DNA from: Muribaculaceae bacterium
GTDB lineage: Bacteria > Bacteroidota > Bacteroidia > Bacteroidales > Muribaculaceae
DNA length: 53,908 nucleotides
Direction of reading: 5' to 3'
Assembly: GCA_003979155.1 (NCBI GenBank)
Contig: RYWL01000003.1
Span: forward strand, 1 to 53,908
Part shown: positions 27,728 through 37,328 of the stretch, piece after piece
Layout: each line of letters starts with the position of its first letter
How positions within the stretch are numbered: position 1 is the first letter of the stretch
Position numbers and translations under genes: made by a program
Notes under the pieces: generated by a model
Told to the model about the DNA's origin: nothing
Seen by the model: the letters and a program-made list of their open reading frames with translations, nothing else
The model's database searches: none

Positions 27728-30700
27728 TTATTTTACAACCACCTTGCGGACAGTATCGCCGGCCTTGACTACATAAATTGCAGCAGATGCGGCAATGGTC
27801 ACTGTGTCGGATGCGCTCTCGACCGACGCAAGCGTACGGCCGTCGATTGTGAACACAGCCACGCTCTCGCCGGCGTAACCGCGGACAATCACTACACCTT
27901 CGCCGCCTTCGATAGACTTCGAGCTTGCCTCGACACCGGCAACACCCGCCGTGACGCCCTTGACAGCAACTTCTTCGATAATTACGAAGGGCTCAGTGCT
28001 TGTCACGTTGCCATTGATGTTGATTTGTACCCATCCTTTGCCGAGGAGCGACCCGGGCAGCGAAGCGGTGAGAGTATTCCACTGGTTGTCGGCTGTGATC
28101 ACATTGCCCGGCACCTCCACAATATCAGGAGCTGCTGCGGCTGTAGCTGTCACATAAGGCACAGCACCTTTGTTGCCGCCCCAGAACACAATTTCAACAG
28201 TAGCGCTTTCGAGGCCGACAGTTGTGAATCGCGGCATAGACATGCACAACTGTCCGGCACCGTTGGCCGAAGCCTGATAGCCCATGATGCCATTGGTAGT
28301 GTACAAATCGTCGTTGAAGATCTCGGCCATCGATGAGAAATTCCATTTCTGATTCGTGCAGGCGTCGGTGGGATAATTGATAGCCCAGGGATTTATTGCG
28401 AGGGGTTCGTATTCGCCTTCCTCAAAGTCCTCGGCGATAGGCAGCTCATAGGGAGTTCCGAGAATCACGGCTTCGGAGTTGAGGTAATCGGCCAGACCGG
28501 CTTCGTTGGTTGTAACAACTGCAATTTTGTAGAAGTCCTGAACCGAACCGGCCGGGATAGAGAACGTGTATGTGAACACGTTTTTACCGAGCTCTGCATA
28601 GGGCTCAAAACCGTAGCCGGTATCAACCCATATTTCATAAGCCACATTCTCGGGTACTATATAACCGCCGTTGGCACCTTCGTCGGGAGCTTCCCATGTC
28701 ATTACGGCGCTAAGCATATCGTCAGACGGTGTGACAACAAGATTGCGAACCATGCCAGGATTGTCTACGCCAGTGTAAACTTTCACTGTAGCCTCGGGGC
28801 TGTTGTTGCCGTCAATCGAAGCGATAACGCTAATGGTGTTGATGCCCTGTACGGTAGCGACATTGGCCGATACCTTTTGACCGGGCTTGCCGCTTACGAC
28901 CACGCTTTCGGCACCTGTGACGGTAGCCGACACTGTTGTTGTTTCGGGAATATCAGCACCGCCGACGGTCTTCTGCGGAAGGACGAAAGAAACATTGGCC
29001 TTGAGTTCACCCTGCTCGGCAGCGACAGCTACAATGTCGGAAACTGCTTCGGGCGAGACTTCGACGATGCCGGGGTCGGTAACGGAGATATTGTTGACAA
29101 TAACGCCATAGCGGTTATAATCCGACACACAGTGTATGCCTATATAATATACTCCGGCTTCAGGTACAGAGAAGTAAACGTCGCCTTTCTGCTCTTGTCC
29201 GTTGGCAAATTCCACTTTAGTTTTCTCAATGAGTTCCTGCGACATTGCGTCGGCTTCGGGTTCGGAACCAATGAATACTTCGTAGTACTCACCGTCAATA
29301 GTGCTGCCCATACGGTCAACATCGAACTTGAGACGATATTTGTTCTTATTGCTTGCAAAGTTGATTGCAGGGAGGAAGAGCCAGTCGTCTGACGGACCAT
29401 CAAGCGAGTAGTAGCAGATAAATGCTGTCGAGCCGCGGAAGTCGGGATAGAAATCCCAGCTGCTGTCGTCGTAGTTTTCATCTGTAACAGTGAAAAGCCC
29501 GGCTTCCTCAGGAGTGGGGGCAAAAGTTACATCAGGTGTAAAGGGTTTGCCAGCAACAACCTTGTCTGACCCGGTCGGAGCCGATGTCATGCCGTTGCAT
29601 GTAGCTTCGACAGATATAATGTAGACAGCAAGGTCGGCATCGGCAGGCAGAGACACAGTCATCGATGTTCCGGCTGTTTTGCCCACCGGCTCATCATTGA
29701 GATAGACATTATATTCCACCTTCGAAGCATCGACATAGCCGCCATGCACGCCTTCATCGACAGCGGGCCAGCTTGCAACACCATTCTCAAAAGTCACATA
29801 TGCCGGAGCTACCGGGGTGTCATTGCCCACATAGAAACGGGTGTTGGCCGAGGTGCCTTCAGCGTCTTTGTCGGTAGCGTAGAACGAGAATGCGTGCATG
29901 TCATCGCTCAGATTCGTAAACTCTACAACAACACTCTCACCTGGAGCGGCCTTGCCGGTCTTGTACACTTCGCGGTCGATAGTGGCAGTCCACGATATTT
30001 CGGGCGAGAGGTCGCCGCCGCTGACATTCTTTACGGGCAGCGCTATTGTAATTGTGCCCGATGTTGCGCCGTCGGCAAAATCACATGCCTTCACAACAGG
30101 TGCTTCCGGAGACTCGGGAGCACGGGTCGGGTCGGTGCATATCATTATACTTAATGTATCCTCGTCGGGCATGTCAATGATTTTGGTCACTGTCTTGGCG
30201 ACAGGATCAATGAAATAGAGTTCTGACGATTCTTCCGAAGTATAGTTCACATAGAAACCTGCAGCCGAGTTGCTGTATGCCATAGTGCCCTGATACAGTG
30301 TTTCACCCATTTCGCTTACATCAAACAGTTTCTCCAGCGAGCCGTCGGCGGCTATACGCACCAGCCAGCCTTCGTAGTTGATACCATAGAGGTTCTTGTC
30401 GGCCGCATTGTAGCAGATATAGGGACAAGTCTCCTCTTTTTCAACGTCGATGTCGATAGTCTTGATGACTTCAAATCCATCGGGATTTGAGCCCGGAGTC
30501 TTTGCAAAAATATAATTCTCGCCTTCGCCGTTAATACCGAAGCCATAGACTGTGTCATCGTCTTCGTTATAAGCGCAGACCGAGAAATAGCCGTTGTCGA
30601 TATTTTCTATCTCAACATCGGAGCCTTCGATAAACTCTCCTGTCTCAAAATCGCATTCATAATAATAGAGTGCTACCAGGTAGGGCCCCCAGTATGCGGG

Positions 30701-31159
30701 CGCATAACCGCAGAGATGTCCGTTGCGGAGCCATCCGCTGCCATAGTAGAGATACTCTTCGGCATACATGTCATCGTACCACAGGTTTTCGAGACTTTCG
30801 CCCTGAAATTCGTAGAGACCCACAACCTCGGCATCTTCATCGTACATCAGTTCTTGATTGAAATAGACATAGCCATAGAGATTGGCACCGCGCGAGGTAA
30901 CACGGGCCGGAGCGCTGACACGTGACTTCGCCTTTGCCGGACGGCTTGCCACTTTCGTTTTCAGTTTCGAAGGTGTGGCTTTGTGAAAACGTGCATCCGA
31001 AGCATCGGCAGCCATGCGGCTGCGCACCTTCGACGACACTTTTATCGCCTTACCTTCTTTCACGAGCTCAGCAGCCTGCGATGCGCCTATGCGCGGCAAC
31101 GCTGCTGATGCGACCATAGCCACAGCCGCAAACAACAGGAGTAAAAGTTTTTTTCGCAT
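27728..31159 (-). CDS. Large secreted modular protein with FN3-like modules and a sorting-type C-terminal tail
   Basis: A protein of 1143 residues with signal peptide MRKKLLLLLFAAVAMVASA. A basic Lys/Arg/Ala-rich linker (about 35-88) is followed by a propeller-like region of Tyr/Asp-rich repeats (about 90-350). Then come two FN3-like modules sharing DEGxxGGY (about 440-530 and 800-900), with a choice-of-anchor J-like jelly roll between them (about 545-690, SDDWLFLPAINF) and a second such sandwich at about 905-1060. The last 75 residues (VAVFTIDGRTLASVES, ending VRKVVVK) resemble a type IX secretion sorting domain. It is probably exported and cell-surface linked; the ligand is unknown. Confidence 0.8.
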   Translation of the reverse strand: MRKKLLLLLFAAVAMVASAALPRIGASQAAELVKEGKAIKVSSKVRSRMAADASDARFHKATPSKLKTKVASRPAKAKSRVSAPARVTSRGANLYGYVYFNQELMYDEDAEVVGLYEFQGESLENLWYDDMYAEEYLYYGSGWLRNGHLCGYAPAYWGPYLVALYYYECDFETGEFIEGSDVEIENIDNGYFSVCAYNEDDDTVYGFGINGEGENYIFAKTPGSNPDGFEVIKTIDIDVEKEETCPYICYNAADKNLYGINYEGWLVRIAADGSLEKLFDVSEMGETLYQGTMAYSNSAAGFYVNYTSEESSELYFIDPVAKTVTKIIDMPDEDTLSIMICTDPTRAPESPEAPVVKACDFADGATSGTITIALPVKNVSGGDLSPEISWTATIDREVYKTGKAAPGESVVVEFTNLSDDMHAFSFYATDKDAEGTSANTRFYVGNDTPVAPAYVTFENGVASWPAVDEGVHGGYVDASKVEYNVYLNDEPVGKTAGTSMTVSLPADADLAVYIISVEATCNGMTSAPTGSDKVVAGKPFTPDVTFAPTPEEAGLFTVTDENYDDSSWDFYPDFRGSTAFICYYSLDGPSDDWLFLPAINFASNKNKYRLKFDVDRMGSTIDGEYYEVFIGSEPEADAMSQELIEKTKVEFANGQEQKGDVYFSVPEAGVYYIGIHCVSDYNRYGVIVNNISVTDPGIVEVSPEAVSDIVAVAAEQGELKANVSFVLPQKTVGGADIPETTTVSATVTGAESVVVSGKPGQKVSANVATVQGINTISVIASIDGNNSPEATVKVYTGVDNPGMVRNLVVTPSDDMLSAVMTWEAPDEGANGGYIVPENVAYEIWVDTGYGFEPYAELGKNVFTYTFSIPAGSVQDFYKIAVVTTNEAGLADYLNSEAVILGTPYELPIAEDFEEGEYEPLAINPWAINYPTDACTNQKWNFSSMAEIFNDDLYTTNGIMGYQASANGAGQLCMSMPRFTTVGLESATVEIVFWGGNKGAVPYVTATAAAAPDIVEVPGNVITADNQWNTLTASLPGSLLGKGWVQININGNVTSTEPFVIIEEVAVKGVTAGVAGVEASSKSIEGGEGVVIVRGYAGESVAVFTIDGRTLASVESASDTVTIAASAAIYVVKAGDTVRKVVVK

Positions 31160-31227
31160 ATTATATAATTTGGTTTATGATTGGCTCTTTGAGAGCAGAC
31201 TGGAAAAAGACCTTGCACTAACACGGG

Positions 31228-31258
31228 CAAAGTTAAGCAAAATTTCTTTAACAAACAA
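31228..31258 (-). promoter_or_regulatory. Promoter of the 1143-residue secreted protein gene
   Basis: Minus strand TTG (31256-31258), 20 nt, perfect TAACTTTG (31228-31235). It predicts a leader of about 60 nt. The remaining gap to the efflux operon is very AT-rich and shows no equally good plus-strand promoter. Confidence 0.8.
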
Positions 31259-31418
31259 TTATTATCATCTTTTTGAAAAAATATTCAAAAAAATTGTGGC
31301 AAAATGTAATTTTCTACCCTGTCTTAACGTCTATAAAGACATGCGGCCTGCCGATAGCATCAGATAATTATCGCGTCCACGTGTAATATTTTCTTTCTAA
31401 CTGCGTCTATAGAAGCAT

Positions 31419-32120
31419 ATGACAAATCTTGAATTTAATGAAATGGATACTATCATTTCCCTTCGCGATGTAAACAAGACCTACCCCGGCGTAGTGCCTC
31501 TGCATGTTCTCAAAGATATCAATCTTGAGATACAGCGTGGCGAACTTGTGTCGATTATGGGAGCTTCGGGCTCCGGAAAATCAACGTTGCTCAATATACT
31601 GGGAATCCTCGACAGCTATGACTCGGGTGATTATGTGCTCGACGGGGTGCCAATCCACGACCTGAACGAGAACCGTGCCGCCGAGTTGCGCAATCATCTT
31701 ATCGGCTTCGTTTTCCAGTCGTTCAATCTCATTAATTATAAGAATGCGCTCGAAAACGTAGCACTGCCGCTCTTCTACCAGGGCGTAAGCCGCAAAACAC
31801 GAAACGCCATGGCAATGGAACAGCTCGAACGCCTCGGCCTCGCCGACCGTGCCACACACCTGCCGGGCGAGCTCTCAGGCGGACAGAAACAGCGTGTAGC
31901 CATAGCTCGCGCACTTGTCACAAACCCCTCGCTCATCCTTGCCGATGAGCCCACCGGAGCACTCGATTCCCATACGTCAAAAGAGGTGATGCAGATTTTC
32001 CGCGACCTCAACGCTGAAGGTATGACTACCGTGATTGTGACCCACGACCCCAATGTAGGCGCCGCGACAAACCGAATAATCCGTATCACCGACGGCCAAA
32101 TTCTCAACGACAATGCTTGA
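31419..32120 (+). CDS. ABC transporter ATP-binding protein, MacB/LolD type
   Basis: An ATPase of 233 residues (225 if translation starts at the second ATG, 31443, MDTIISLRDVNK, which is the more typical N-terminus). Walker A GASGSGKST (48-56), signature LSGGQKQR (from 152) and Walker B LILADE (172-177) are complete. It energises the two FtsX-type permeases encoded directly downstream, the first of which overlaps it by 8 bp. In MacB-type systems the ATPase drives mechanical efflux from the periplasm rather than import. Confidence 0.93.
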   Translation: MTNLEFNEMDTIISLRDVNKTYPGVVPLHVLKDINLEIQRGELVSIMGASGSGKSTLLNILGILDSYDSGDYVLDGVPIHDLNENRAAELRNHLIGFVFQSFNLINYKNALENVALPLFYQGVSRKTRNAMAMEQLERLGLADRATHLPGELSGGQKQRVAIARALVTNPSLILADEPTGALDSHTSKEVMQIFRDLNAEGMTTVIVTHDPNVGAATNRIIRITDGQILNDNA

Positions 32121-33348
32121 CCTCATACACGAAATAGGCCAGACTCTGCGCAACAGCCGCCTGAGAACTTTTCTCACAGGTCTTGCTGTGGCATGGGGTG
32201 TGTTCATGCTAATCATTCTGCTGGGCATGGCCCGCGGCGTGCAGAACTCTTTCAACGACAATATGGGCTCGAGCGTCAACAACACCATAGTCGTATGGGG
32301 AGGCATGACCGGCAAAGGATACAAAGGATACAAGGCCGGACGACGCATCAACTTGAAAGAAAGCGACATGACGGCTGTGGCTAAAGACAAAGACAATATC
32401 AATCTGACACAAGTGAGCACCACAGCCTCAAGCACGGCAAACATCATAGGCCCCAAAGGTATTGTGAGCGGATTTGATGCCGTTTTCCCCGAGGCCGACT
32501 TCAGCATGGCGCGCGTCACCATGACTGCCGGACGAAGAATCAACGGCCCCGACATCAGCGGCCGCCGACGTTCGATACTCATAAGCGAGGACAGCATGCA
32601 CAGACTCTTCGGCAATGACGCCAAAGCCGAAGATGTGGTGGGTAAAACCATCAGATGCATGGATCTGAGCTGGAATATCGTCGGCGTTTATAATCACCGC
32701 TGGCAGACTGGATCTTATGTTCCCTACACCACATACAAGGCTATAACGGGATTTGACGACAACGTGGAATCGCTGACAGCGGAATACGAAGGCATTGTCA
32801 CCGAGGAAGAGGGCGATGCCGCCGAAGAACGTCTGCGCGCCACACTCGCCTCCACGCATAGCTTTGACCGGGAAGACAATAGCGCTCTGTGGACATGGAA
32901 TCGGCTCTCACAAAGCATTTCCTCAGGCAAGGCACTCATTTATCTTCAATGGGCCACATGGGTCATAGGCATATTCACCCTGCTTACCGGCATCGTGGGC
33001 GTGAGCAACATCATGTTCGTGTCGGTACGCGAGCGCACTCATGAAATCGGCATCCGTCGTGCTATCGGAGCAAAACCTCGTTCGATTCTCACACAGATTC
33101 TGGCTGAATCCGTGGCTATCACGGCCATATCGGGCTATGCCGGCGTTTTTCTGGGCATGCTTGTGCTTCAGGCAATCGATGCCATACTCAGCAATACCGA
33201 CAATCCTCCCGTAAGCAATCCGACAGTTGATATCAGCATTGCCGTACAAGTAACGATAACCCTGGTGATAGCAGGAGCTCTGGCCGGACTGCTGCCTGCG
33301 CTCAAGGCAATCAAAGTCAAACCCGTAGAAGCCCTCAGAGACGAATGA
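32113..33348 (+). CDS. MacB/FtsX-family ABC permease, first copy
   Basis: A protein of 411 residues. TM1 near the N-terminus (RTFLTGLAVAWGVFMLIILL), a periplasmic MacB-like core domain (about 45-280), then three C-terminal helices with the FtsX signature (VRERTHEIGIRRAIGAKP). It lacks an ATPase domain, unlike E. coli MacB. It overlaps the next permease by 4 bp (ATGA). The two permeases are related but clearly different, so a heterodimer is likely. Confidence 0.9.
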   Translation: MLDLIHEIGQTLRNSRLRTFLTGLAVAWGVFMLIILLGMARGVQNSFNDNMGSSVNNTIVVWGGMTGKGYKGYKAGRRINLKESDMTAVAKDKDNINLTQVSTTASSTANIIGPKGIVSGFDAVFPEADFSMARVTMTAGRRINGPDISGRRRSILISEDSMHRLFGNDAKAEDVVGKTIRCMDLSWNIVGVYNHRWQTGSYVPYTTYKAITGFDDNVESLTAEYEGIVTEEEGDAAEERLRATLASTHSFDREDNSALWTWNRLSQSISSGKALIYLQWATWVIGIFTLLTGIVGVSNIMFVSVRERTHEIGIRRAIGAKPRSILTQILAESVAITAISGYAGVFLGMLVLQAIDAILSNTDNPPVSNPTVDISIAVQVTITLVIAGALAGLLPALKAIKVKPVEALRDE

Positions 33349-34592
33349 AACTAAGAATATTCGACATCGAAAACTGGCGAGAGATAGGCGCTACCCTTGC
33401 CCGGAACAAAACCCGCACATTCCTCACGGCCTTCGGAATTTTCTGGGGCACAGCCATGCTCGGCATGCTTTGGGGCGGAGCTAACGGCTTTCAAGGCATT
33501 ATGAGCCGCAACTTTGCCGGCCTGTCCACCAATATGGGGGGCATTTTCCCCGGAGCCCGCTCAATGTCTTACAAAGGGTTCAACAAAGGCAGCTACTGGA
33601 ATCTCACCGAAGAAGACCTCAAGGCCGTGCGTACAAACGCTCCCTACATAGAGTATTCGAGCGGAGTGAACAACATGAGCGGCACGGCAGCCTACAACGA
33701 CAAAAGCGCCGCAGGTACTGTCATAGGTATAGAACCCGACTATGGCCGTATATGTCTACCACTCATCGAAAAAGGACGCTTCATCAACGAAGCCGACTAT
33801 TCGTCGTCGGCAAAAGTGACAGTTATAGGCAAAAGCCGGGCCGACGACCTCTTCGGGGCAGTTGACCCCGTGGGCAAATATATAAGCCTCAACGGTGTAT
33901 ACTTCCGCGTTATCGGAGTTGCCTCGCAGTTGGGCGAAGCCTCAATCGGCGGACGTGTCGACGAATCATTCATCGTGCCAGGCACCACTATGCGCAGGAC
34001 ACTGTCGACACATCGCAATGTCAATTATTTCGTATTCACCGCTACCGGAGGTCATAAGCCTTCGGACAACTTCAGTAGCATACGCCGCACCCTGGCTCAG
34101 CTGCACTCGTTTCATCCGTCCGACGAGCAGGCTGTAGGCACCATGGATCTGTCGGAGATGTTCGAGATGATATCAAAAGTATTCCTCGGCGTATCAATGC
34201 TTGCATTCTTTGTGGGCTTCGGCACCCTTATGGCCGGTGTGATTGGTGTGGGCAATATAATGTGGATTATAGTTAAGGAGCGCACGCACGAGTTCGGCAT
34301 ACGCCGCGCCATAGGTGCAAAACCGGCCGACATCACCGGACAGGTACTTTCCGAAAGCGTGCTCCTCACTCTCGTATCGGGCACCGGCGGCGTTTGCTTC
34401 GCCACGCTCGTGCTCTATATAGCCGACAAAATCACCTACAATCCCATTTTAGGCTACGCAGGCTTCCAGCTGAGTTTCGGCATGGCCGTGGGCATTGTTT
34501 TCACATTTTTCATTCTTGGCTCGCTCGCCGGCACGCTGCCTGCGATAAAAGCCATGCGCATCAAGCCTATCGAGGCTCTGCGCGACAAATAA
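33345..34592 (+). CDS. MacB/FtsX-family ABC permease, second copy
   Basis: A protein of 415 residues with the same plan as its neighbour: TM1 (TRTFLTAFGIFWGTAMLGML), a large periplasmic domain, and three C-terminal helices containing VKERTHEFGIRRAIGAKP. The periplasmic domain differs in a Gly/Ser/Tyr-rich segment after TM1. Translationally coupled to the first permease. Separated by 34 bp from the adaptor gene. Confidence 0.9.
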   Translation: MKLRIFDIENWREIGATLARNKTRTFLTAFGIFWGTAMLGMLWGGANGFQGIMSRNFAGLSTNMGGIFPGARSMSYKGFNKGSYWNLTEEDLKAVRTNAPYIEYSSGVNNMSGTAAYNDKSAAGTVIGIEPDYGRICLPLIEKGRFINEADYSSSAKVTVIGKSRADDLFGAVDPVGKYISLNGVYFRVIGVASQLGEASIGGRVDESFIVPGTTMRRTLSTHRNVNYFVFTATGGHKPSDNFSSIRRTLAQLHSFHPSDEQAVGTMDLSEMFEMISKVFLGVSMLAFFVGFGTLMAGVIGVGNIMWIIVKERTHEFGIRRAIGAKPADITGQVLSESVLLTLVSGTGGVCFATLVLYIADKITYNPILGYAGFQLSFGMAVGIVFTFFILGSLAGTLPAIKAMRIKPIEALRDK

Positions 34593-34626
34593 GAATTTAA
34601 TAAAACCGTTAATACAATAATCTACG

Positions 34627-35724
34627 ATGAAAAAAGTATTCCGTATCATGCTCTGGACTATAATTGTCCTGATGTTCGTGGGTACATTCGTGTTCCTCTA
34701 TCTCAATTCACGCGAGAAAGAGATTCTTTATGCCGATGTGCATCCCACAGAGACAACAATCGAGCGCTCGACCGTGCTCACAGGCAAAATCGAGCCTCGC
34801 GACGAAATTCAAATCAAACCCCAGATTTCGGGCATTATCAGCGAAATCTGTGTGGAGGCCGGCGAGTTTGTGAAAGAAGGCGATATTATCGCAAAAATCA
34901 AGGTCATTCCCGAAGCGTCGCAACTTTCGTCGGCTCAGAGCCGCGTAAACTCTGCGACAATCGACCTCAACGACGCACAGGTAAAATACGACCGCGCAAA
35001 AGCGCTATATGACAAGAAAGTAATTTCGCGTGAGGAATTTGAATCGGCAAAGAAAGATATCGACAAAGCTACCGAAGAACTCTCGGCGGCAAAAGACACA
35101 TATACCATTATACGCGAAGGCGTGTCGAAATACAACGCCAATGAAAGCAACACCCTCGTCCGCGCCACTATAACCGGACTGATTCTCGATGTGCCCGTGA
35201 AGGTAGGCTCGTCGGTGATTCAGGCAAACACTATGAACGACGGTACCACCGTGGCGACCATCGCCGACATGAACAACCTTATTTTCATAGGTAACGTCGA
35301 TGAGACTGAAGTGGGAAGCCTCCGCGTGGGTATGCCCATGAACATCACAATCGGCGCTATGCCCGACATCGCACCCACAGCCGTTATCGAATACATCTCG
35401 CCCAAAGGAACCGACAACGGCGGTGCCAATACCTTTGAAATCAAAGCAGCCCTCACGCTCGACAGCGCCGAAGGTCTCCGTGCCGGATACAGCGCCAACG
35501 CCGCAGTAATCCTCGACAAGGCCGAAAATGTGCTCTCCGTGCCCGAAGGAGTTGTTGTTTTCGAGGGCGACAGCACATTTGTATATATACTCGCCGACTC
35601 GGCAAAGCACGTTTACACCAAAACGGCATTCAAAGCCGGCCTGAGCGACGGCATCAATCTCGAGGTTAAAGAAGGATTTGATAAAAACGCCGTGCTGCGC
35701 GGCGACGAAATCTCACAGAAATGA
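34627..35724 (+). CDS. Periplasmic adaptor (MacA/HlyD family) of the efflux system
   Basis: A protein of 365 residues. An N-terminal membrane anchor (IMLWTIIVLMFVGTFVFLYL) is followed by a lipoyl-like half (GKIEPRDEIQIKPQISG), an alpha-helical hairpin of about residues 95-165 and beta-barrel and membrane-proximal domains. It would link the permease pair to the TolC-like channel. Its stop overlaps the start of that channel gene (ATGA), which supports one assembled tripartite pump. Confidence 0.92.
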   Translation: MKKVFRIMLWTIIVLMFVGTFVFLYLNSREKEILYADVHPTETTIERSTVLTGKIEPRDEIQIKPQISGIISEICVEAGEFVKEGDIIAKIKVIPEASQLSSAQSRVNSATIDLNDAQVKYDRAKALYDKKVISREEFESAKKDIDKATEELSAAKDTYTIIREGVSKYNANESNTLVRATITGLILDVPVKVGSSVIQANTMNDGTTVATIADMNNLIFIGNVDETEVGSLRVGMPMNITIGAMPDIAPTAVIEYISPKGTDNGGANTFEIKAALTLDSAEGLRAGYSANAAVILDKAENVLSVPEGVVVFEGDSTFVYILADSAKHVYTKTAFKAGLSDGINLEVKEGFDKNAVLRGDEISQK

Positions 35725-37016
35725 AACGCATACTATTATTGATAACCACGGCTGCTGCCATTGCTACAACGGCTGCCGCGCGCCAATGGTCGCTTGACGA
35801 CTGCATAGCATATGCCATTGACCACAATATAGAAGTGCGCCAGCGAATAGTGTCGCAACAGCAGGGCGAACTTTCCGTCACCGAGGCAAAAGATCAGTTC
35901 TTGCCACAGCTCAGTGGCTACAGTTCTCAGAACTTCAACTTCGGCCGCGCCCTCACCGCCGACAACACATACGCAAACCGAAACACATCTTCTTTCTCTG
36001 TTGGAGCGTCGCTGTCGATGCCGGTTTTTCAGGGCTTGCGTGCCATCCGCAACCTCGAGTACTCGCGCATATCGCTCCGCGCGCTGGTCGAACGCACCGA
36101 GGCGGCTAAAGAAAATGTGACACTCAATGTAATCGGAGCTTATCTCCAAGCTCTCTACGCATCAGAGATGCTACGTGTGGCAAACATTAATCTTGCCATA
36201 TCGAACGACGAACTGGCACGTCGCCGTCAGCTGCTCGAGGCCGGAAAAATCCCCGAACTCGATATTTTCGAGGCCGAGTCGCAGGTAGCTCGCGACGAAC
36301 TGAGTGTTGTCAACGCCGAAAACGACTCTATTCTCGCGCTTGTCGACCTCTCGCAACTCCTGAATCTCCCGGCATCCGAAGAGTTCTCGGTGCTGCCGCT
36401 CAACAACGGACGTCTGCCCCTGCTCGACCCGGAAGAGGTTTTCGCCAATGCAATGCAAAACAATCATTCCATACGCGCCGGACGTATCGAAAAGGAAGCT
36501 GCCGACAAGTATATCGACGTGACCCGCTCGGGCTACATTCCCACACTGTCGCTCAGTGCAGGCGTAGGCACGAACTACTACAAGACATCTGGCTTAGACA
36601 ACGAGAACTTCGGAGCACAGATGCGACACAATTTCTCCAAATCAATCGGCTTCTCTCTCAGCGTGCCTATTTTCGACCGCTTCGGCACACGCAACAACAT
36701 CCGCCGGGCCAAAGCCCAGGCCGCTGTCACCGCACTTCAGTTCGACGACGCACGCAACAACCTCTACAAGGCTATAACACAGGCCTATACCCAGGCCGTC
36801 GGCGCCGAAAAAAAACATTCGGCAGCCACGCACGCCACGGCATCGGCACAAGCGGCTTTCGAGGCCATGCAGGTGAAGTACAACAACGGCAGGGCCAATG
36901 CCACAGAGTTCGCCAAGGCAAAATCGGACTATACCACGGCTCTGGCAAATGAGGTGCAGGCAAAATACGAGGCAATGCTCCGCGCCCGCATTCTCGACTT
37001 CTACAACAAGCAATAA
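35721..37016 (+). CDS. TolC-family outer-membrane efflux channel
   Basis: A protein of 431 residues with a signal peptide (MKRILLLITTAAAIATTAAA) followed directly by the typical opening WSLDDCIAYAIDHNIEVRQ. Two repeats of the outer membrane efflux family with long coiled helices follow (about 20-215 and 230-425). It provides the exit duct for the ABC pump. Last gene of the operon, followed by a strong terminator. What is exported (peptide, lipid or toxic compound) is not shown by sequence. Confidence 0.93.
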   Translation: MKRILLLITTAAAIATTAAARQWSLDDCIAYAIDHNIEVRQRIVSQQQGELSVTEAKDQFLPQLSGYSSQNFNFGRALTADNTYANRNTSSFSVGASLSMPVFQGLRAIRNLEYSRISLRALVERTEAAKENVTLNVIGAYLQALYASEMLRVANINLAISNDELARRRQLLEAGKIPELDIFEAESQVARDELSVVNAENDSILALVDLSQLLNLPASEEFSVLPLNNGRLPLLDPEEVFANAMQNNHSIRAGRIEKEAADKYIDVTRSGYIPTLSLSAGVGTNYYKTSGLDNENFGAQMRHNFSKSIGFSLSVPIFDRFGTRNNIRRAKAQAAVTALQFDDARNNLYKAITQAYTQAVGAEKKHSAATHATASAQAAFEAMQVKYNNGRANATEFAKAKSDYTTALANEVQAKYEAMLRARILDFYNKQ

Positions 37017-37071
37017 AGCCACAGTCTTAGATAAGGGCACAAGAAAAGTAAGACAGCACCCGCTCGTCCTC

Positions 37072-37108
37072 AACGCCCCCGGAAGCTTCTGCTTCCGGGG
37101 GCGTTTTT
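37072..37108 (+). terminator. Terminator of the ABC efflux operon
   Basis: A perfect 15-bp stem AACGCCCCCGGAAGC / GCTTCCGGGGGCGTT with loop TTCT, ending in TTTTT (37104-37108). Confidence 0.95.
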
Positions 37109-37192
37109 ATATGCTTTTGAAACTGTAATTTATTTGTAACAGCATTGTAGTCGTATTGTATAGTAAAACTGCGCAAGAATCACCGAGATTAA

Positions 37193-37222
37193 TTGACAGC
37201 TTCGCAAATTGTATTAACTTTG
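37193..37222 (+). promoter_or_regulatory. Promoter of the 957-residue secreted protein gene
   Basis: TTG (37193-37195), 19 nt, TAACTTTG (37215-37222), a perfect Bacteroidota consensus. Confidence 0.85.
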
Positions 37223-37328
37223 CGACAAACCAAACCCAAAACGTCAAATATTCCAGCAAAAACCAGTCACATTTCCACACAAACACGATTTTTCCAATCA
37301 TTTTTCATTAGTTTAAACCAAGAAAAAT

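Larger units (their letters stand above)
37017..37328 (+). other. 312-bp gap between the efflux operon and the 957-residue protein gene
   Basis: No gene is supported. It contains the efflux operon terminator, then about 85 bp without visible signals, then a consensus promoter and an untranslated leader of about 100 nt that is rich in A and C. Confidence 0.7.
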
